NCBI GenBank assembly: GCA_025617745.1
Contig: CM046858.1
Coordinates: forward strand, 52,273,925 to 52,337,924
From: Heliocidaris erythrogramma
Taxonomy: Eukaryota > Echinodermata > Echinoidea > Camarodonta > Echinometridae
Length of the DNA stretch: 64,000 nt
Reading direction: 5' to 3'
The notes beneath the pieces were generated by a model that saw only the letters and a list, made by a program, of their open reading frames with translations, made no database searches and was not told the DNA's origin. Of the stretch, positions 22,189-34,204 are shown piece by piece (position 1 is the first letter of the stretch; every line of letters starts with the position of its first letter). A program made the position numbers and the translations under genes.

Positions 22189-22620
22189 AGCAAGAATGTA
22201 CTACCCATCTCCCACTTGAGTAATGTTATTTACCAATTCCAGTGCCGATGCGATGCCAGGTGCGTGGGCCGTACTTCTCAGCGGTTGGCTGATCGCATTA
22301 AACAACACGTCCCCTCGACTATTCGGAACCGTACAACCAATCAGCGCACGCAGCCCGTGCGTGCCTGCAAATCGGAAAAAGCATGCTAACCGACCAAAGA
22401 CAGCCAAATGCGATTCAGCGATCGGTCTCCATTTGCTGAACAATCCAGCTTGCGCACAAAGCTATGCCGACGATCAATTCTCAATTATGTCCCGGGCCAG
22501 AAGGTAGCGCATTTACGCTTTCTGGAATCCGCTAGCTAGATTCAATCCCATGAACCCCTTTTTGTAGACAAAAGGAGTTCGTCCAAGCTTTGCAATTGTT
22601 CTTATATTACGGCGTCCGGG
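22189..22620 (+). pseudogene. Penelope-like GIY-YIG endonuclease fragment, opposite strand to its RT
   Basis: SNVIYQFQCRCDARCVGRTS, then QRLADRIKQHVPSTIRN is the GIY-YIG-type nuclease start of Penelope elements. After a frameshift near 22370, KCDSAIGLHLLNNPACAQSY and DDQFSIMSRARR continue the conserved tail, then a decayed FLES...KTF-type end. In normal Penelope elements this domain follows the RT on the same strand; here it is head-to-head with it. Confidence 0.72.
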
Positions 22621-23078
22621 TTCGAGTATAATATAGTTGATTTCGAGTAATTTGTTACATACCTGCATGCTAACATGATGAGTGCAGGTCGAAAAGCTTC
22701 GTAATGTCTCTTTTTCGTGCCATACTGAAAACATTTATTATATGTAGAAAACAATGCTGGATGGAAACTGTACTTTGATTACTGTTTTGGAAACGTAGGG
22801 GGATATTCTTGTTTTTATGTAACTACGATACGTCGATATAAATCAAAAGGTATCATCCAGATTAATTTACAATGAACACAATGAAAATATTGAAGTCACA
22901 AATTGGGGAAACAATTCGATTCCCTTTTTAAACAATTATATTTTGTACTTTAGGTCCAAATAGTACCGAATCGTATTCCTAAAAGACTTTATGTTAAGAG
23001 TGATATAACAATTGTTATTCAGCATTCATTACATAAAACCTCGTCTAAATTCCTGTACCCGCGGTGATTTTTACTTAC
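22621..23078. other. Intron stretch without recognised features
   Basis: AT-rich, no repeat or exon seen down to the donor of the 23079-23213 exon. Confidence 0.5.
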
Positions 23079-23213
23079 CACGTCATCATCATCATCCGTC
23101 ACCCCTTTCATCATTATTTTGATTTCCGTTATGTCGCTATCGTTCAAATCTTCACTGTTCAGATTATTCTGCTGGATCAAGTGGTCGAACATCATTTCAG
23201 ACAGGTCCTCGTG
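23079..23213 (-). CDS. SAMHD1: SAMHD1 module B, exon HEDLSEMMFDHL (135 nt)
   Basis: 135 nt, 45 codons, phase 0 to 0, between AATGTAG and GTAAGT. HEDLSEMMFDHLIQQNN corresponds to human HEQGSVMMFEHLINSN, with H233 of the active site retained. It continues DSDITEIKIMMKG and ends in an acidic DDDDDV run encoded by an ATC/GAT-rich tract. It lacks the proline-rich loop that follows in the human protein. The next exon is 14.4 kb away, across a DIRS and a Penelope insertion. Confidence 0.9.
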
Positions 23214-24120
23214 CTACATTGAAAATAGATTAAAATGGTGGTATTTAATTTTGTTTGCTTATATTTTTTTCTGTTAAAGCCACAATGTAATGTCTACGAA
23301 ATTATTTGATTGTAATAAATGGGATTTTCCTCATGATGCAACTTACTGGAAAACCAAAGAAACCTCTGGACCAAGGAGTGCAGCCAGGATTCACAGGCTC
23401 ACGTTCGATGTCTCTAACAAACAGGGACGGATCCAAGATTTTGTAAAAGGGGTGCCCCCCCCCCCCTCCCCCAAGAAAAGAAGAATGGTTATCGGTTCTA
23501 AAAGAAGGCACAATGTACACTTTTCTTCAAATTACATAACATAACAAAATGTTCTCCTGACCTATAGCTCAACAGCCAGACATAGCTAAAGGCCTCGCAT
23601 CCAAGTTAGTGCCTCCCCGATTTGAAACGTCTTATTAACCAATTAACCACAATCTTCTAAACCATAATTATTATGTACATTATCTAAGACGAATTGAAAC
23701 TATTTTTTCCCCAAACTGAATCACTATTTCAACCCCTCGGAGGAAGTCAACCAATTCCAAATACAAAAGAAGCATGTGCTCGATCTCTACCCTCTGAAGA
23801 AGGCGTGGCTTACATCCCAAGAATTATGTCCGGGGACGCCAATTTAAATATTCAAATAATGTTGGAGTCCTCAAATCTAACAGATCGCAAAAAATCTTTT
23901 GTTCACATGAATATCACTAATACTAATAATGGAACTGGCGGCATACCAGACGGGTCACTGTGTAAACGTCATTAACAGTACGGTCAGGGACCGTCTCCAC
24001 ACAAGAGGGAACGTAGCAGAGGCTTTGTACAGTTACTATGACAAACACATACACAGATCCCCTAATTTCTGTGTCAATAAACCTTTACCCTACTTATGTG
24101 TGAATAAACTTTCTGATCTT

Positions 24121-24630
24121 ACAGGTATTAACTATTATATATAACCCTATATTGATGCCACATATTACATATTGTAATATTGTTTGGGGATCATTTAAAT
24201 AAAAAGATAATTACATCCTTTTATTGCAAAAGAAAGCTATTCGTTAATGTGAAGGTGGTGGATTTGATTTTATGATCACGCGGACCCATTGTTTTAGCGA
24301 TTCAATACGTTTAAATTTGACGATATCCATATTTTCAAATTGCTTTATTTATGTATCGGTTCCACTTCCGTCAACTTCCAAGTACGTTTGATCATCTGTT
24401 TTGCTTAAACTCTGCAATACATAAGTACCCTACAAGAATTTCTTCAAATATTCATCGTATACACCCAATAACCTCACTTGCTCATAAATGGATAAAACAT
24501 GTTCGTCCTGACATATGGAATAATATACCTTTAAATATACGATGTCATCCTACAATAACCAGGTTTAAAAATGAATTTAATGGTGATCTTTCAACAACAA
24601 AAATCTTGATAACTGTTCATTTTATTTAAT
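24121..24630 (+). pseudogene. CR1/Jockey-type LINE ORF2 C-terminal fragment
   Basis: In mixed frames: FKFDDIHIFKLLYLC-like and FMYRFHFRQLPSTFDHLF, then HRIHPITSLAHKWIKHVRPD and IWNNIPLNIR...ITRFKNEF. 'L..KFDDI...MYRFH...P..F..LF' followed by 'WN.IP..IR....I..FK..F' is the usual last 150 residues of CR1/Jockey-like ORF2. Several frameshifts; the ORF at 24351-24629 is the largest open part. Confidence 0.6.
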
Positions 24631-25290
24631 TTCATTTCCCAGAAAACAATATAGCAATAACAGAGAATACAAAATACAAAGTACAATAACAGAAGGAGAG
24701 GAGAAAAAACATTTGGAAAAGATTGAACAAAATGATTCAAAACATAATAGTTGTAATATAATAGTACTATGTCTTGTTATGCCCAGGGTTAGGCAAAGTA
24801 TATCATTTATTACACATACACATTATCCCATGTCCAGGGATGGATTTAGCAGACCAGACAGTAGAGGCCACATGGCTTGGACATTCACTGGGTGGTATAT
24901 GTCATTAAACTGTCTGGCCAGCTGGTTGGTAGACCACCCACCCCGCTTGTGACTATGTGTAATGTGAACGCAATCGCTGCTTCACTCGCTGCTATCTTCA
25001 CTCGCAACTTCGCATGATATGACCCCTGTGCACAAATTTCCGCGCGTTTTGACCATAGCAATTATACTCGGGTCACCGTGTGTGGCGCAGTAATTATTGT
25101 TTTGGCAGCGAGTGAGCGATGAATAGTCACGAGTGGGTGATAGAAGCAAGTCGATCATGGCCTATCTGAAAGCAATGGAAATAGTTTCGAGACTTACAAA
25201 GCATCGATGCTAACATAGCATCGATGCTATGTACTACGTGTAAACATAACTATTCCAAGCTCTTTTATTATGCCTTGTCAAGCGGGTGAA

Positions 25291-25990
25291 GATGGACAAT
25301 TCGTTACTGTTTTCACGAAGTGATGGATGAGCGCGCAACTAAAGAAAGTTAGTTTTGAATAAATCGTTTTCGATTTAAAGCATGATCTCAACCTCTTTAA
25401 TGTATGAAGGGTGAATAAATTTTATATAATGGGATAGATCATATTTCAATGTTTAGTTTTATGTTTAGTTATTTGCATAATTAAAAAAAAATATTTTCGG
25501 GAAAATGAGATGTAAACATACCCGTCCTTTCGTGAAAACACAAACTTCAAGGACGTACTTTGATTTTGTTTTTTCACGAAGTGACTCATCTCAGCCGCGG
25601 ACGTGTAAAACATATGGGACTTGATCACCGCGCATGTGTGTGTGTGTGTGTGTGTGTGCGCATTAAATAGACATTTCGTTAAAACACAAAGTCAATTCAA
25701 GGACGCGCTCTTTTTTGTTTTCACGAAATGACGTATCTCAGCCACCCATGTAAATCATACGGAACGGCTGAAAGCTGTCACTTCGTGAAAACAGAAAATC
25801 CTTTCACTAGGTATTTTCTTGTTGACGTTATCGTCATAGTTACATAATTAGACTTTATCATGGGCTGAAACTTTGTAAGGTTCAAGATGTCAGTGAATGA
25901 TGTCCAAAAATGCAAAAACTCAAAATTAAAAAAAATATACGATTTTCCTAATTATTGTCACTTCGTGAAAACAGGGACGAATTGGTGTGT
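25291..25990. mobile_element. ~700-bp inverted-repeat element with reiterated TTTTCACGAAGTGA
   Basis: Left end AATTCGTTACTGTTTTCACG and right end (inverse) AATTCGTCCCTGTTTTCACG match over ~26 bp. The inner part of the terminus, GTTTTCACGAAGTGA, recurs inside in both orientations (near 25500, 25565, 25672, 25720 and 25778). A (TG)n run lies at 25636-25660. No transposase seen. Confidence 0.6.
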
Positions 25991-26764
25991 TTATATAATC
26001 CTGACAATATAATTTCTACAATGTAATATGTTATTAATGAAATGATTATTATCATACCAAATTGCCAATTGCACTTGAGATTGCACTATGTCAATTTTCC
26101 CTTAACTGAACTAAGAGTTATTAACGTTGGAATGTAATAATACCTTTCTTCTACATCAAGATCATTTTTGGACAGCAAAGCGTTGGTCTAGGCCTCTAGA
26201 GGAACTTTAATGACTGTTTTTGTCAGGGGAGTGTTACACCCCCTCCCGATGGAAATTTGTGTCAGTTTTTATATTTTTGTACAGCCATACCTCTTCCGTC
26301 TGACACATTTGGTCCATGGGGCATGAGGGGAAAAAAATGAACCCAATTTTTTAGGGACCGTCTGGCAACCCAACCCGACTGCACACTTTTCAGTTTTGTT
26401 GTTGTGTGTTTTACATAACTTCTTACACACAAAGTTGGTGCATGGGGTAGATGGGGTGAAATCGACCCGACTTTGGGGTCTGTTTCGGGGGCTCTGGGGG
26501 CTAAACCCTAAGACTACGGTCAGGCCGACAACCGTTTTGGCTTAGATTGTCTAAGTAACTTTCAATTTAAGGGTCAAATCTTATGGGTAAAATGGGATGA
26601 CTATTTCGGGACAGGCTTCTGGTCTATAGCCATTTGACGCGGAAGGCTACATTCATTTCATCTAGAGGAATAAGTCAAGGCAGGGAAAAATAATGATAAC
26701 TAGAGTTGAACAAGTACAATAGCTGTGGAAGAGTCTTGAAATGCGATAGAGTAATAATATTATT
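25991..26764. other. Intron stretch without recognised genes
   Basis: AT-rich, then a G-rich part (26.2-26.5 kb) with repeated CATGGGGTAGATGGGGT-like phrases; no exon. Confidence 0.4.
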
Positions 26765-26966
26765 CTATGAAGAACACGATAAAAACTACTTTCGAAAAAT
26801 ACACTCAAGGACAATTTCAAAGGCCTAGTGTACTGTCCATAGAAATCAGATTTGGATTATGTAATACGCCATTGTCATGTTCGCACATTTCTAAAGGTGA
26901 TAGACGGGGCTATTGAAATTGCCTTCAGTTTATTTTTCAAAAGTAGTTTTTATCGTGTTGAAAAAA
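26765..26966. mobile_element. ~200-bp inverted-repeat MITE
   Basis: AACACGATAAAAACTACTTT at 26772, followed by CGAAAAATACACTCAAGGAC, is repeated inverse at 26908-26960 (AAGTAGTTTTTATCGTGTT). The ~85-bp centre is unique. It could fold into one hairpin. Confidence 0.65.
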
Positions 26967-27189
26967 GCGTAACAGCTTTAACGCGTGCACAGTGCAGTGT
27001 CTTAAATGTTAGAATGGTGTGAAATCAACTTTAGAATCAATTATAGACCATATAAAAGCATTTTTGCATGTTTGCACCAAGCCCCTAAAGCGGCCGCCAT
27101 TACGCTGTAACATTTGGGCACGATTTGAACGCGCCCGAAGCCCCTATGCATTATTCATTTTGTTCGATGCTCCCCTAACGTGTGTAGGT

Positions 27190-30150
27190 ACACTGTCGCT
27201 TGGTCTACCACCACTTGGTCTAATCATCAGTTCGTCGAACTCCACGTGGTCTAACTTCATTTTGCCTACAACCAGTTTGTCTACTTACCATTTCGTCTAA
27301 TTTCCATTTGGCCTAATAACCAATTCGTCTAATACACAGTTTGGCTAACCCCATTTAGTCTAAAACCCATTTGGGCTAATTTTCACTTCGGCTAATTTTC
27401 ACTTCGTCTATTTCCAAATAGTCTAACAGTCATTTTGTCTACAAGCCACATGGTCTCATATCCATTTGGGCTACACCTACTTTGGCTAATACCATATGGT
27501 CTACCTATCATTTGGTCCAATTCAATTTAATCTAATAACCAGTTGGGCTACTTATCATTTAGTCTAACTGTCATATGGTCTAATGACCATTTGGTCTAAT
27601 TAGGCTTACTATTTATTCTTCTGGCCATTTAGTAGCAAGTTGAGAAAGGAAAGGGAAATGAAACTTTAAAAAATGAAACTTCAAAGATCTATAGTCATCT
27701 ATACGTAAATGTGCATTAAAAGAGTTATTCACCTTGCTGCTGCTTATATCAAGTCAATCAATATCCCTACATTTTATATATTAATTATCTAATTTATTAA
27801 AATCAATTATTTAGTATTATTTTTTAGTAATTAAAACAATCCTAGGTCTTCTCTTCCTTTCATGACTTAAGTATACTAGAAGAACCTGATTTTGTATTGC
27901 ACTTCAAATTATGTTTGATGGGTTGATAATCTGTTATTCATGGTTCTTATTTGATATCCGATGTACAAATTTGCAAGTAGTCAATAAAAGCTAGGAGCGG
28001 TGCCAGGGTATTTTCATAGGAGGGGCACTTGGGGTTTCAACGAACTGGGTACCGTTTTTGGAAAAGGGGGAACTTAATTATAAAGGGTGAAGACAAGAAT
28101 GGGAAATGGCGTTTTGATACGTTGCTGTACCCCTACATTGTACTTAACACGCATGAAATGTTAAGAATATATTTTCTAATCTTTGCATAATATGCAATTC
28201 TGCCTTACTCCTAACTTGCAAGCGAGCGACCAAAAATATTATGTTCTTGTTGAAGGTCATACATGATGCTTGCATTATATTGATTTCATGACGAAGATGC
28301 CGCAAAAGCGTTTAATTTCAAGCATAATCTCTCAATAAAAGAGATAGATAGGACTTTATGTGACTGCCATGAGTTACAATAAGTGAGTGCGAGCGAGCGT
28401 AGCGAGCAAGCTTCGGGCGGGGGATATCTTAATTGCTGCAATATTATTAAACTTTTGGGCACTGTGTCCCCAGCTTTGGCTAAGTTCCTGCTGAAAGGTG
28501 TCACGCTGTTGTCATATCAAGAACTATCTTCTCCCATTAAGCTTCTCTGATTCTTTTGAGCTATGCAAACTGCTATTTTCAGGGGCGGCGCCACAGGGGG
28601 GAGGGGGCAGGGGCGGTTGCCCGCTATGATTTTTCAAGTGACCTACTCTCTAAAAAAAAAAATCGAGTGATCACTGACGTGACTCCCCGGACGAGTGAAA
28701 ATGGACTGAAAATAGAGTGACAAGCACTCTTTTCTTTTTAGAGAGCACTCGATATTCACTCAATATTCACTCCTAAACAAGTGATCACTGACGTGACTCC
28801 CTGGGGAGTGAAAATAGGGTGAAAATTCACTCTTTTCTTTTTAGAGAGTAAAAGAGAGAGAAAGAGAAGAAAAACGACAAAAGAAGGAGAAGTAGAAAGA
28901 AAATTATGCAACTATTATTATTATTATTATTATTATCATCATCATCATTATTATTATCATTATTTGTTCATCTAAAACGTAAATTAACTCGCTCGTTGGC
29001 GGGGTGCACAATCCCCCCTTTCCAAGCACCCAAAAAGTGTCTCCTGCTACCCACAAAAATGCCGCTTTTTATACTTGTTCACTGCCTTCTTTTTCTTCTT
29101 TTAAGGCAGTGGCGTATATATATATATAGGTATTATGACGCCCTGGGCAAACAGTGAATTTGCGCCCCCCCCCCCCCCCCGCCCGCCCCCTTCCCGAGTC
29201 AAATTATGTTATGCGAGGAGGCGAAGCGACCGAGCAGCAATTTTTTTATTCAATTATATTTTTACCCTTCTACAGAGTTCCTTTATTCATCATCAATATA
29301 ACAATTCTTACAAAAAATCGTACATAATTATATATATATATTCCCCATGATTTGTCATGTAAATACTTTAACAATAGAGTATACCATATGCAGCCGCACA
29401 GCGGTGTATTGGATAGTTTGACAAATATATTATATATAATATATTACATACAAAACAGGCAAAGAGAACATATAGACTCTCAGAAACATTTGGTGAAATG
29501 AAAACATTTTTTCCTCAAACTTATCTTCTTTAAGATTTATCTTTGATATATATTTTTCCATATCATAATATGTTTTGATAGCTGTCAAAACTTTTTCAAA
29601 CCTTGGTAACTGACTATTACATTTAGCTGATTTTTTTTTTCTTACAGGGACGGCCAACAAAATGACGCATAGTGTTGTTGGTAGGTGCGTAGACGAAAAG
29701 GGAATAGCCCAACAGGCAATTAGCCTTAGTGATAATTAGACAAAGTCTAAAGTCTAAAAATGGAAAATGGACTAAATGAAAGTTAGACCAACTGCACATT
29801 AGACCATATAAATGCCATGTAGACCAAATGGATACTAGACCAAGTGGATTTTAGACGAAATGCCTGTAGACCAACTAGTTTTAGACTGACTGGGAATTAG
29901 ACAAACTGACATTAGACGAACTGGTAGTAGACTAAGTGACAACAAAATAAAGTAGACGAAATGGTAATTAGACCAAATGGTAATTAGACCAAGTGATAAT
30001 TAGCCCAAGTGGTCATTAGACCTTCTGGTTATTAGACCAAGAGCAAATTAGACCAAATGAAGAGTGGACCAAAAGGGTTTAGCCCGAATGAAGGTAGCCC
30101 ATCTGGAAATTAGACCAAGTGGTTTTAGCCCAAGCGTGCATAAACCCGTG
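27190..30150. mobile_element. Fold-back element with arms of GGTCTAA(T) minisatellite
   Basis: Left arm 27190-27605: ~19 copies of a ~20-bp unit like CCATTTGGTCTAATAA in one orientation. Right arm 29720-30150: the same unit (TTAGACCAAATGGTAATTAG) in the opposite orientation. Outer ends CACTGTCGCTTGGTCTACCA and (inverse) TGCACGCTTGGGCTAAAA are similar. The 2.1-kb middle has no transposase; it holds a degenerate ~110-bp tandem pair (28655-28850), an ATT/ATC microsatellite (28912-28972) and C-rich insertions. Resembles the long-inverted-repeat, subrepeat-built fold-back class known from sea urchins. Confidence 0.6.
28655..28850 (+). repeat. Imperfect tandem pair
   Basis: GTGATCACTGACGTGACTCC...ACTCTTTTCTTTTTAGAGAG occurs twice (from ~28667 and ~28781). 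Confidence 0.6.
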
Positions 30151-31019
30151 TGTATGCTTTACAAGCAAGTAAAATATAAATGTGGACCAGTGTCACGCAT
30201 GCGCATTAAGAAAGGTCAAATCCACTTAATCTATTCATGTATGCTAATGTATTCAGCACTTGGCTAATGACGGCGCATAGGTAATTGACGAATGGGCGTA
30301 TATGGTGTCATTAAATCTTTATGATAATTAGGTCCCAACATGTGATTAATTGCAAATTGACAGGATCGTCAGCAGAAAAGGGTTACACTCGTTCCACTTA
30401 AATAACATTACTTGGTCAAGTTCAACGAGTTGTAAACCGTAGTTATTAAAATAAATACATGTTGTTCACATTTATCACATCTCACGAATTGAGAGAAAAA
30501 CTTTTACATGCATAAGTAATTTGTCAGAGAAATTAATAAATTTACTATCTTTGACCAGTAGGATAAAGTTAAAAAAAAAGGGGGGGGGGGGGAGGGTGTA
30601 TAATCATTGAAGGCAAAGGTAGGAATAAAATATCAGGTGTAGAGGAAGAGGTATCCTTAGATTTTCTTAAGGGGCAACTTTCGCATTGATGCCAAGTTTG
30701 TGAATCTTATAATTGTGAACATACATGTACCTTTATTTCAAAGAGAAATATGAACCTTGAAAATTCGGCCATTTTAGTTCTCAATCCCCCCCCCCCCCCG
30801 CCCTCACTAGCGTACGGGGGGAGGGCAAGGGGACAGACTGCCCCTAACAGCTTTTGACCCCCCCCCCGCCCCCCCCCCCCCAAAAAAAAAAATATATATA
30901 GGCCTAAAGTGTGCCACCCCTTTCTTTTAGAACTTTTTATAACCTTTTTTTAAAATTCTGTTTTGCTTGTCAGAGAATTATGGAGGAAAACGAAACCCCG
31001 CCTACCCCCCCCCCCCCCC
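30151..31019. other. Intron stretch with several long C/G runs
   Basis: Nothing coding. Homopolymer G or C tracts at about 30582, 30786, 30860 and 31003. Confidence 0.5.
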
Positions 31020-31360
31020 CCCCAACGAGCGAATTTTGGAGGCGAAACAAAGAATTCTCGGAGGGCTAGCTAAGAAACCCCCCCCCCTCATTTTCATCAA
31101 ATCTTCTCTTTCACCTTTTCTCATCGTTTTTTTTCTTCACTCTCTCTTTTTTATCTCTCTCTCTATCTCTCTCACACACACCTCGATCACACGTCCTGGT
31201 TTATTTTGGAGGAAAAAAATTCTTGGAGGGCTGGCTAACCCCCCCCCCCCCCTATTCATCACATCTTCTCTTTCACCTTTTCTCATCTTTTTTCTTCCCC
31301 CCCCCCCCCCCCCTCTCTCTCTCTCATACACACACCTCGATCACATGTCTTGGTTCATGG
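31020..31360 (+). repeat. Tandem duplication, ~185/155 bp
   Basis: TTTTGGAGG...CTTGGAGGGCTGGCTAA...TCTTCTCTTTCACCTTTTCT...CACACCTCGATCACA occurs twice, each copy with a long C run and a (CT)n(CA)n tract. The tandem Pro-rich frames are artefacts. Confidence 0.75.
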
Positions 31361-32961
31361 TTCATGTCATTTGATGTAACGCGAGAGGACCTTTATCATG
31401 CTCACATACGAATTTTCAATTACATATATCTTTCTTACAATCAAGATTTAAGGTGCAATTATTTGCACACGTCGATTTGGAAGTACAGTTAGATTTCTCA
31501 CAATTTAATGAATATTTTCCTACATGCAGAAATGAGAACAGTCTTGAGAGATGTTTACACATTGTCTTACTTCTTAAATATACGTTTAATTATTTTCCTT
31601 ACTCTTTCAAGAGTTCCATTACAGCTGACTTGTCAAGGTCATATAATATCATTCTCATCTTGACAGTAGAACAAATATGTACATGCATTAAAAAAAATAT
31701 GAATTTCAATCTAAATGAATCATACATTATTAATTTCAATCCCTATTCAAGAGGTAAAATATTTGAATTTACACTGGAGAAATAGATACTATTAATTTAT
31801 TTACCCACTATACCCCACAAAAGAAGATATAATAATTAAAAGAAATAAATGACCATCTAATTTTGTTCAACACACACACCATGTTACTCTTGAAAAACAA
31901 AGATAATGTTGAGTCTTGTTGACAGTTCTAAGAAATATAAATTAAATGATTCATCTTCCTTTTAGTTGGTACATATATATTGCATATTACTAGTATTAAA
32001 AGTCTAATTAAAAAAAACACACACAGAGAGATCTAATTCTATAGTTCTAATCTAAATAACAGGGATGCCAATTAGAATTGATAATAAAAGTGGGAAAAAT
32101 CATCTAGAATGGGCCCTTGTGTACATAAAAAGTGGTTTTCTATGGCTAAAAATATGTTGATAAAGTAGGAATTCCTACTTTTGTCTGAAAAGTGGCATCC
32201 CTGAAATAAAGTGTTGAATAGTATGGATTTTCTCTGTAGATCAATAATAGAATAATAATTCAATTAGCACAAATTCATAGAATCAGTTAATTATTATTAT
32301 TAATTTGTTATACATGGTGAGAAGATTTAATAATGGAGAGGCCAAGTGGCTCTTGCAGTGCTTATCTTTATTTCATTAGCGGCCATGTAATGTCACTAGG
32401 CCACATAGAAGAGGAAGACCTCCTCACAATAACGAGCTACTACACAAAATGGCTGCATGTGACTGCAACATTTGACATGGGGAGGGGTGGGTAAGGTGGT
32501 TAAGATATAATTGAAGAACTTTAAAACTCCTCTTCCGCCATTCTAATGATGCATATTAGACTGGAATCCAGGTATGATTTCAGTATGAAGAAATAGATGT
32601 TTATCAAACCAGGGGTCTATTTCACTGAAGAGCTGAAGTAGAAATCCATGTCTGTTGAAAGAAAAGAGGAAAGATTTTAGAAAATAGCATCCATTGTGTA
32701 TTTATAATTTAACAAGCAACAATTAGAATTTGAAAAAAAGACTGAAATTTAGAGTTTCCTATTAATAGTTAACAATGACTCTTTAAATGAAATTAATAAG
32801 TGGAATTCTTAAAAGTATTTAAAGAGGAAAGAAGTTTGTCCAGTTAGACAGATAAAATTTTCAAAGCTATTCAAAAGAAACTAAATTAGTAAAGTCACAA
32901 GAAAATGGCTTCTTAAACCAAAAAATGTGTACCTTGATTGTATTGAGGTACTAATAGCAAC
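31361..32961. other. Intron stretch without recognised features
   Basis: AT-rich; an open frame at 31453-31785 is not recognised and has no splice context supporting it. Confidence 0.5.
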
Positions 32962-33152
32962 CAGGGGCGTTGATTATGGGGTGGTAAGTGGGCAGTAGGA
33001 GGGCAAATAATAGTTTTGCCCCCCCCCCCCAAAAAAAACCTCATGTTACCTTGGAGAAGCTGGTAATTAAGAGGTGTTGAAAAAAAAAATCATGAAGGGT
33101 GCTATTAGGCTGTTCCCCCCCCCCCTCCGAAAAAAAAAAATTGACGCCCCTG
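32962..33152. mobile_element. Small MITE with CAGGGGCGT ends
   Basis: Left CAGGGGCGTTGATTATGG and right (inverse) CAGGGGCGTCAATTTTTT, with C runs inside. CAG-start ends suit hAT-type MITEs; no 8-bp duplication could be read. Confidence 0.5.
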
Positions 33153-34204
33153 AAGGCTGATAGCAATCTTACTCGTAAAGCATATGCCTACCATGCAAAA
33201 CTGAAGCAGCTAAGTATTAATTGTTCCTCTCAGAATTTGTCTTCATTCTCAGTAGGTAAGCTTTCCTGTTCATCATCATCATCATAATCATCTGTTGTAG
33301 AATAGATGAGGTAGAGAAGCATTATCCTGTATTTAAGGAAAAAAAATCACACAAACACTCATCCTCACCCTCTTCATCTTTTCAAAGAAAAGACTAACTA
33401 CAATAGATTCACTCTAATCAAATGTGTCATAATAATAATGTGTCATAAAAATTTGGCCATAATATTACTACTGCTACTACTACTACTAACAATAATAATG
33501 ATCATAATGATAATAATAATGAAAATAATAATATCATCAATAACATACATTCACCCATCTTATTTTGTTTTGTTTCTGTTTGCAGAAATTAATGAAATGT
33601 TAAATGTAATAATTAAGGGGAATAAATTTGTATTTATGACATCCCACTGAACATCCCTTAAATATATCATAATTGATATTTAAAGACACTAAACAGCTAA
33701 TTTCATATTACACCGAAAACAGATCTCAGTGGTGGATAAAGGAAAATGACAAATGAATTGTCCATTCCTCCAAAAAAAAAGATAATTTGTTGTTGTTTTG
33801 GTTGGACAATGTTAACTAAAAATGCCACTCTTTATTGTGAACACATCATCACCCCCTCCCTCCCCAGTTAACTGATCCTGGATCCACTACCACCACCAGA
33901 CCTAGTCTATAATTTTTAGCTGTAATAGGTCTAGGTCTAACTAGTTAGGTCTAGTCCCTAAGCCCAGGGATGCTGCCACGAACGCTATGCATTCAGGCTG
34001 CCGCAGTAAGGTATAGACTTACATGTTTATTTCTCATGTCTCATCAAAGTCTTTAATAGTAGGACTTTCCACTTCATCCGGCACCTCCAACGGTTGTTGA
34101 GTTATGTAAGGAGAGCTCTAACATTAAGCTCTAGTAGATCTTCAAGTAGATCAGCCACGGGTTAGTTCCTTGCCATGTTTATGTGATGGAAATCAAAGTC
34201 AACA
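33153..34204. other. Intron stretch; ACT/AAT microsatellite
   Basis: Trinucleotide-rich tract at 33465-33540; otherwise unrecognised. Confidence 0.5.

Noticed and set aside
23694-24144. 93- and 71-codon ORFs on the plus strand
   Set aside because: No recognisable domain; they overlap in different frames and precede a decayed LINE end, so they are probably non-coding or part of that remnant.
27190-27605. Regular short repeats with spacers, resembling a CRISPR array (also 41811-42200 and 43020-43500)
   Set aside because: Units vary in sequence and length, there are no constant-size unique spacers or cas genes, and each array has an inverted partner; they are fold-back arms in a eukaryotic genome.
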